DNA of 6,528 bases from positions 1-6,528 of the forward strand of contig CAYMOM010000112.1 in the NCBI GenBank assembly GCA_964391995.1. The letters run 5' to 3'. This document shows positions 5,903 to 6,528 of this stretch, one piece after another. This DNA comes from UBA11524 sp964391995. GTDB taxonomy: Bacteria; Bacillota; Clostridia; Christensenellales; Aristaeellaceae. How positions within the stretch are numbered: the first letter of the stretch is position 1; each line of letters opens with the position of its first letter. The notes beneath the pieces are model-generated. The model was given only the letters and a program-made list of their open reading frames with translations. It searched no databases and had not been told where the DNA came from. The position numbers were made by a program, and so were the translations under genes.

Positions 5903-6528
5903 TCAGTAGTGATACTTTTTCTGCTTCAGCACCAGGAACAGCGTTACCAGCGCCATGGCCATCAGCTCCGCCACCACAATGGACCACCACACACCGTCAA
6001 TGCCCCACACCATCGGCAGCAGCAGCACCGCCGCCACCTGGAACACCACCGTCCGCAAAAAGGAAATCAGCGCGGAGGTCAGGCCGTCCCCCAGGGCGGT
6101 GAAGAAACCGCTGCCGTAAATGGCAAAGCCCATGAAGAAGAAGCTCAGCCCGAAAACGCGGAAGCCGGAAACGGTCAGCTCCATCAGCTCCGGGTCGTAG
6201 CCCACAAACAGCCGGGAAAGCGGCTCCGCCAGCAGCTGGGCCGCCGCCACCATGCACAGGCCAAAGGTGCCGATCATGGTCAGGCTTCTGTGCAGCAGGC
6301 CGTGCAGCTCATCCTGGTTCTGCGCGCCGTAGTGATAGCCCACCACCGGCGCACTGCCAATGGAATAGCCCATGAACGCGGCGGAGAATATCATGCTGAC
6401 GTACATCATCACCCCATAGGCCGCCACGCCGTTTTCGCCCTTGTAGGTCAGCAGCTGCAGGTTGTACAGCATACCCACCAGGCTCATGGCGATGTTGCTC
6501 ATAAACTCGGAGGAGCCGTTGGTGCAGG
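5903..6528 (-). CDS. MATE-family efflux transporter, C-terminal half (partial)
   Basis: This is a multidrug and toxic compound extrusion type membrane antiporter, which exports cationic drugs or metabolites using a Na+ or H+ gradient. Only the last 208 residues are in the window. The frame stays open to the right edge, where codons before Met 6502 read CTNGSSEF, as expected inside the family ('GSSE...NISMSLV'). That makes the ATG at 6502 an internal methionine and not the start. Family features include the MLYNLQLL helix, the GYSIGSAPVVGYHYGAQN motif that opens the second repeat's cytoplasmic region, and LFVGYDPELMEL. About six hydrophobic segments follow one another, ending with a short basic tail (KQKKYHY). 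It converges on the GH43 gene and shares its terminator. The substrate is unknown. Confidence 0.9.
   Translation of the reverse strand, partial: CTNGSSEFMSNIAMSLVGMLYNLQLLTYKGENGVAAYGVMMYVSMIFSAAFMGYSIGSAPVVGYHYGAQNQDELHGLLHRSLTMIGTFGLCMVAAAQLLAEPLSRLFVGYDPELMELTVSGFRVFGLSFFFMGFAIYGSGFFTALGDGLTSALISFLRTVVFQVAAVLLLPMVWGIDGVWWSIVVAELMAMALVTLFLVLKQKKYHY

Noticed and set aside
1..6528. CRISPR array, tRNA, insertion sequence or phage genes
   Set aside because: No regularly spaced repeats, cloverleaf-like sequence, transposase or phage-type protein was seen in any frame.

Overview
The window reads as a GC-rich member of the Clostridia, most likely an Oscillospiraceae/Ruminococcaceae-type gut Firmicute. 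This is an inference from four things: the frr-uppS-cdsA-dxr-rseP gene order, strong AGGAGG-like ribosome binding sites, a small extra ORF between frr and uppS, and a cytoplasmic GH43 glycosidase of a kind common in gut Firmicutes. No rRNA or marker gene is present to fix the taxon.

Layout. Positions 1-114 are the 3' end of frr (ribosome recycling factor). A 66-aa uncharacterised protein starts inside the frr stop codon (111-311). A 48-66 nt gap holding a stem-loop leads to uppS (378-1130), then cdsA (1169-1990). A 225-nt gap follows (1991-2215), which carries three consecutive near-perfect hairpins and a very GC-rich tail and looks like a dispersed palindromic intergenic repeat. Then come dxr (2216-3367) and rseP (3381-4451). 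Only 16 nt after rseP, where many Firmicutes have ispG, lies a GH43-family glycoside hydrolase gene (4468-5862). A strong hairpin terminator (5863-5899) separates it from a convergent, minus-strand MATE-family transporter gene that runs off the right edge (5903-6528).

How the genes work together. Dxr commits carbon to the MEP isoprenoid pathway. UppS uses the resulting prenyl diphosphates to make undecaprenyl diphosphate, the precursor of the cell-wall lipid carrier. CdsA makes CDP-diacylglycerol for phospholipids. RseP is the site-2 intramembrane protease that by convention sits in this cluster. Frr ties the cluster to translation. The GH43 and MATE genes are accessory: the first probably trims imported arabinose- or xylose-containing oligosaccharides in the cytoplasm, and the second exports small molecules or drugs.

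I do not see a clear new multi-gene system. The items most worth a second look are the triple-hairpin element between cdsA and dxr, the small TTG-started ORF coupled to frr, and the GH43 gene lying where ispG would be expected.
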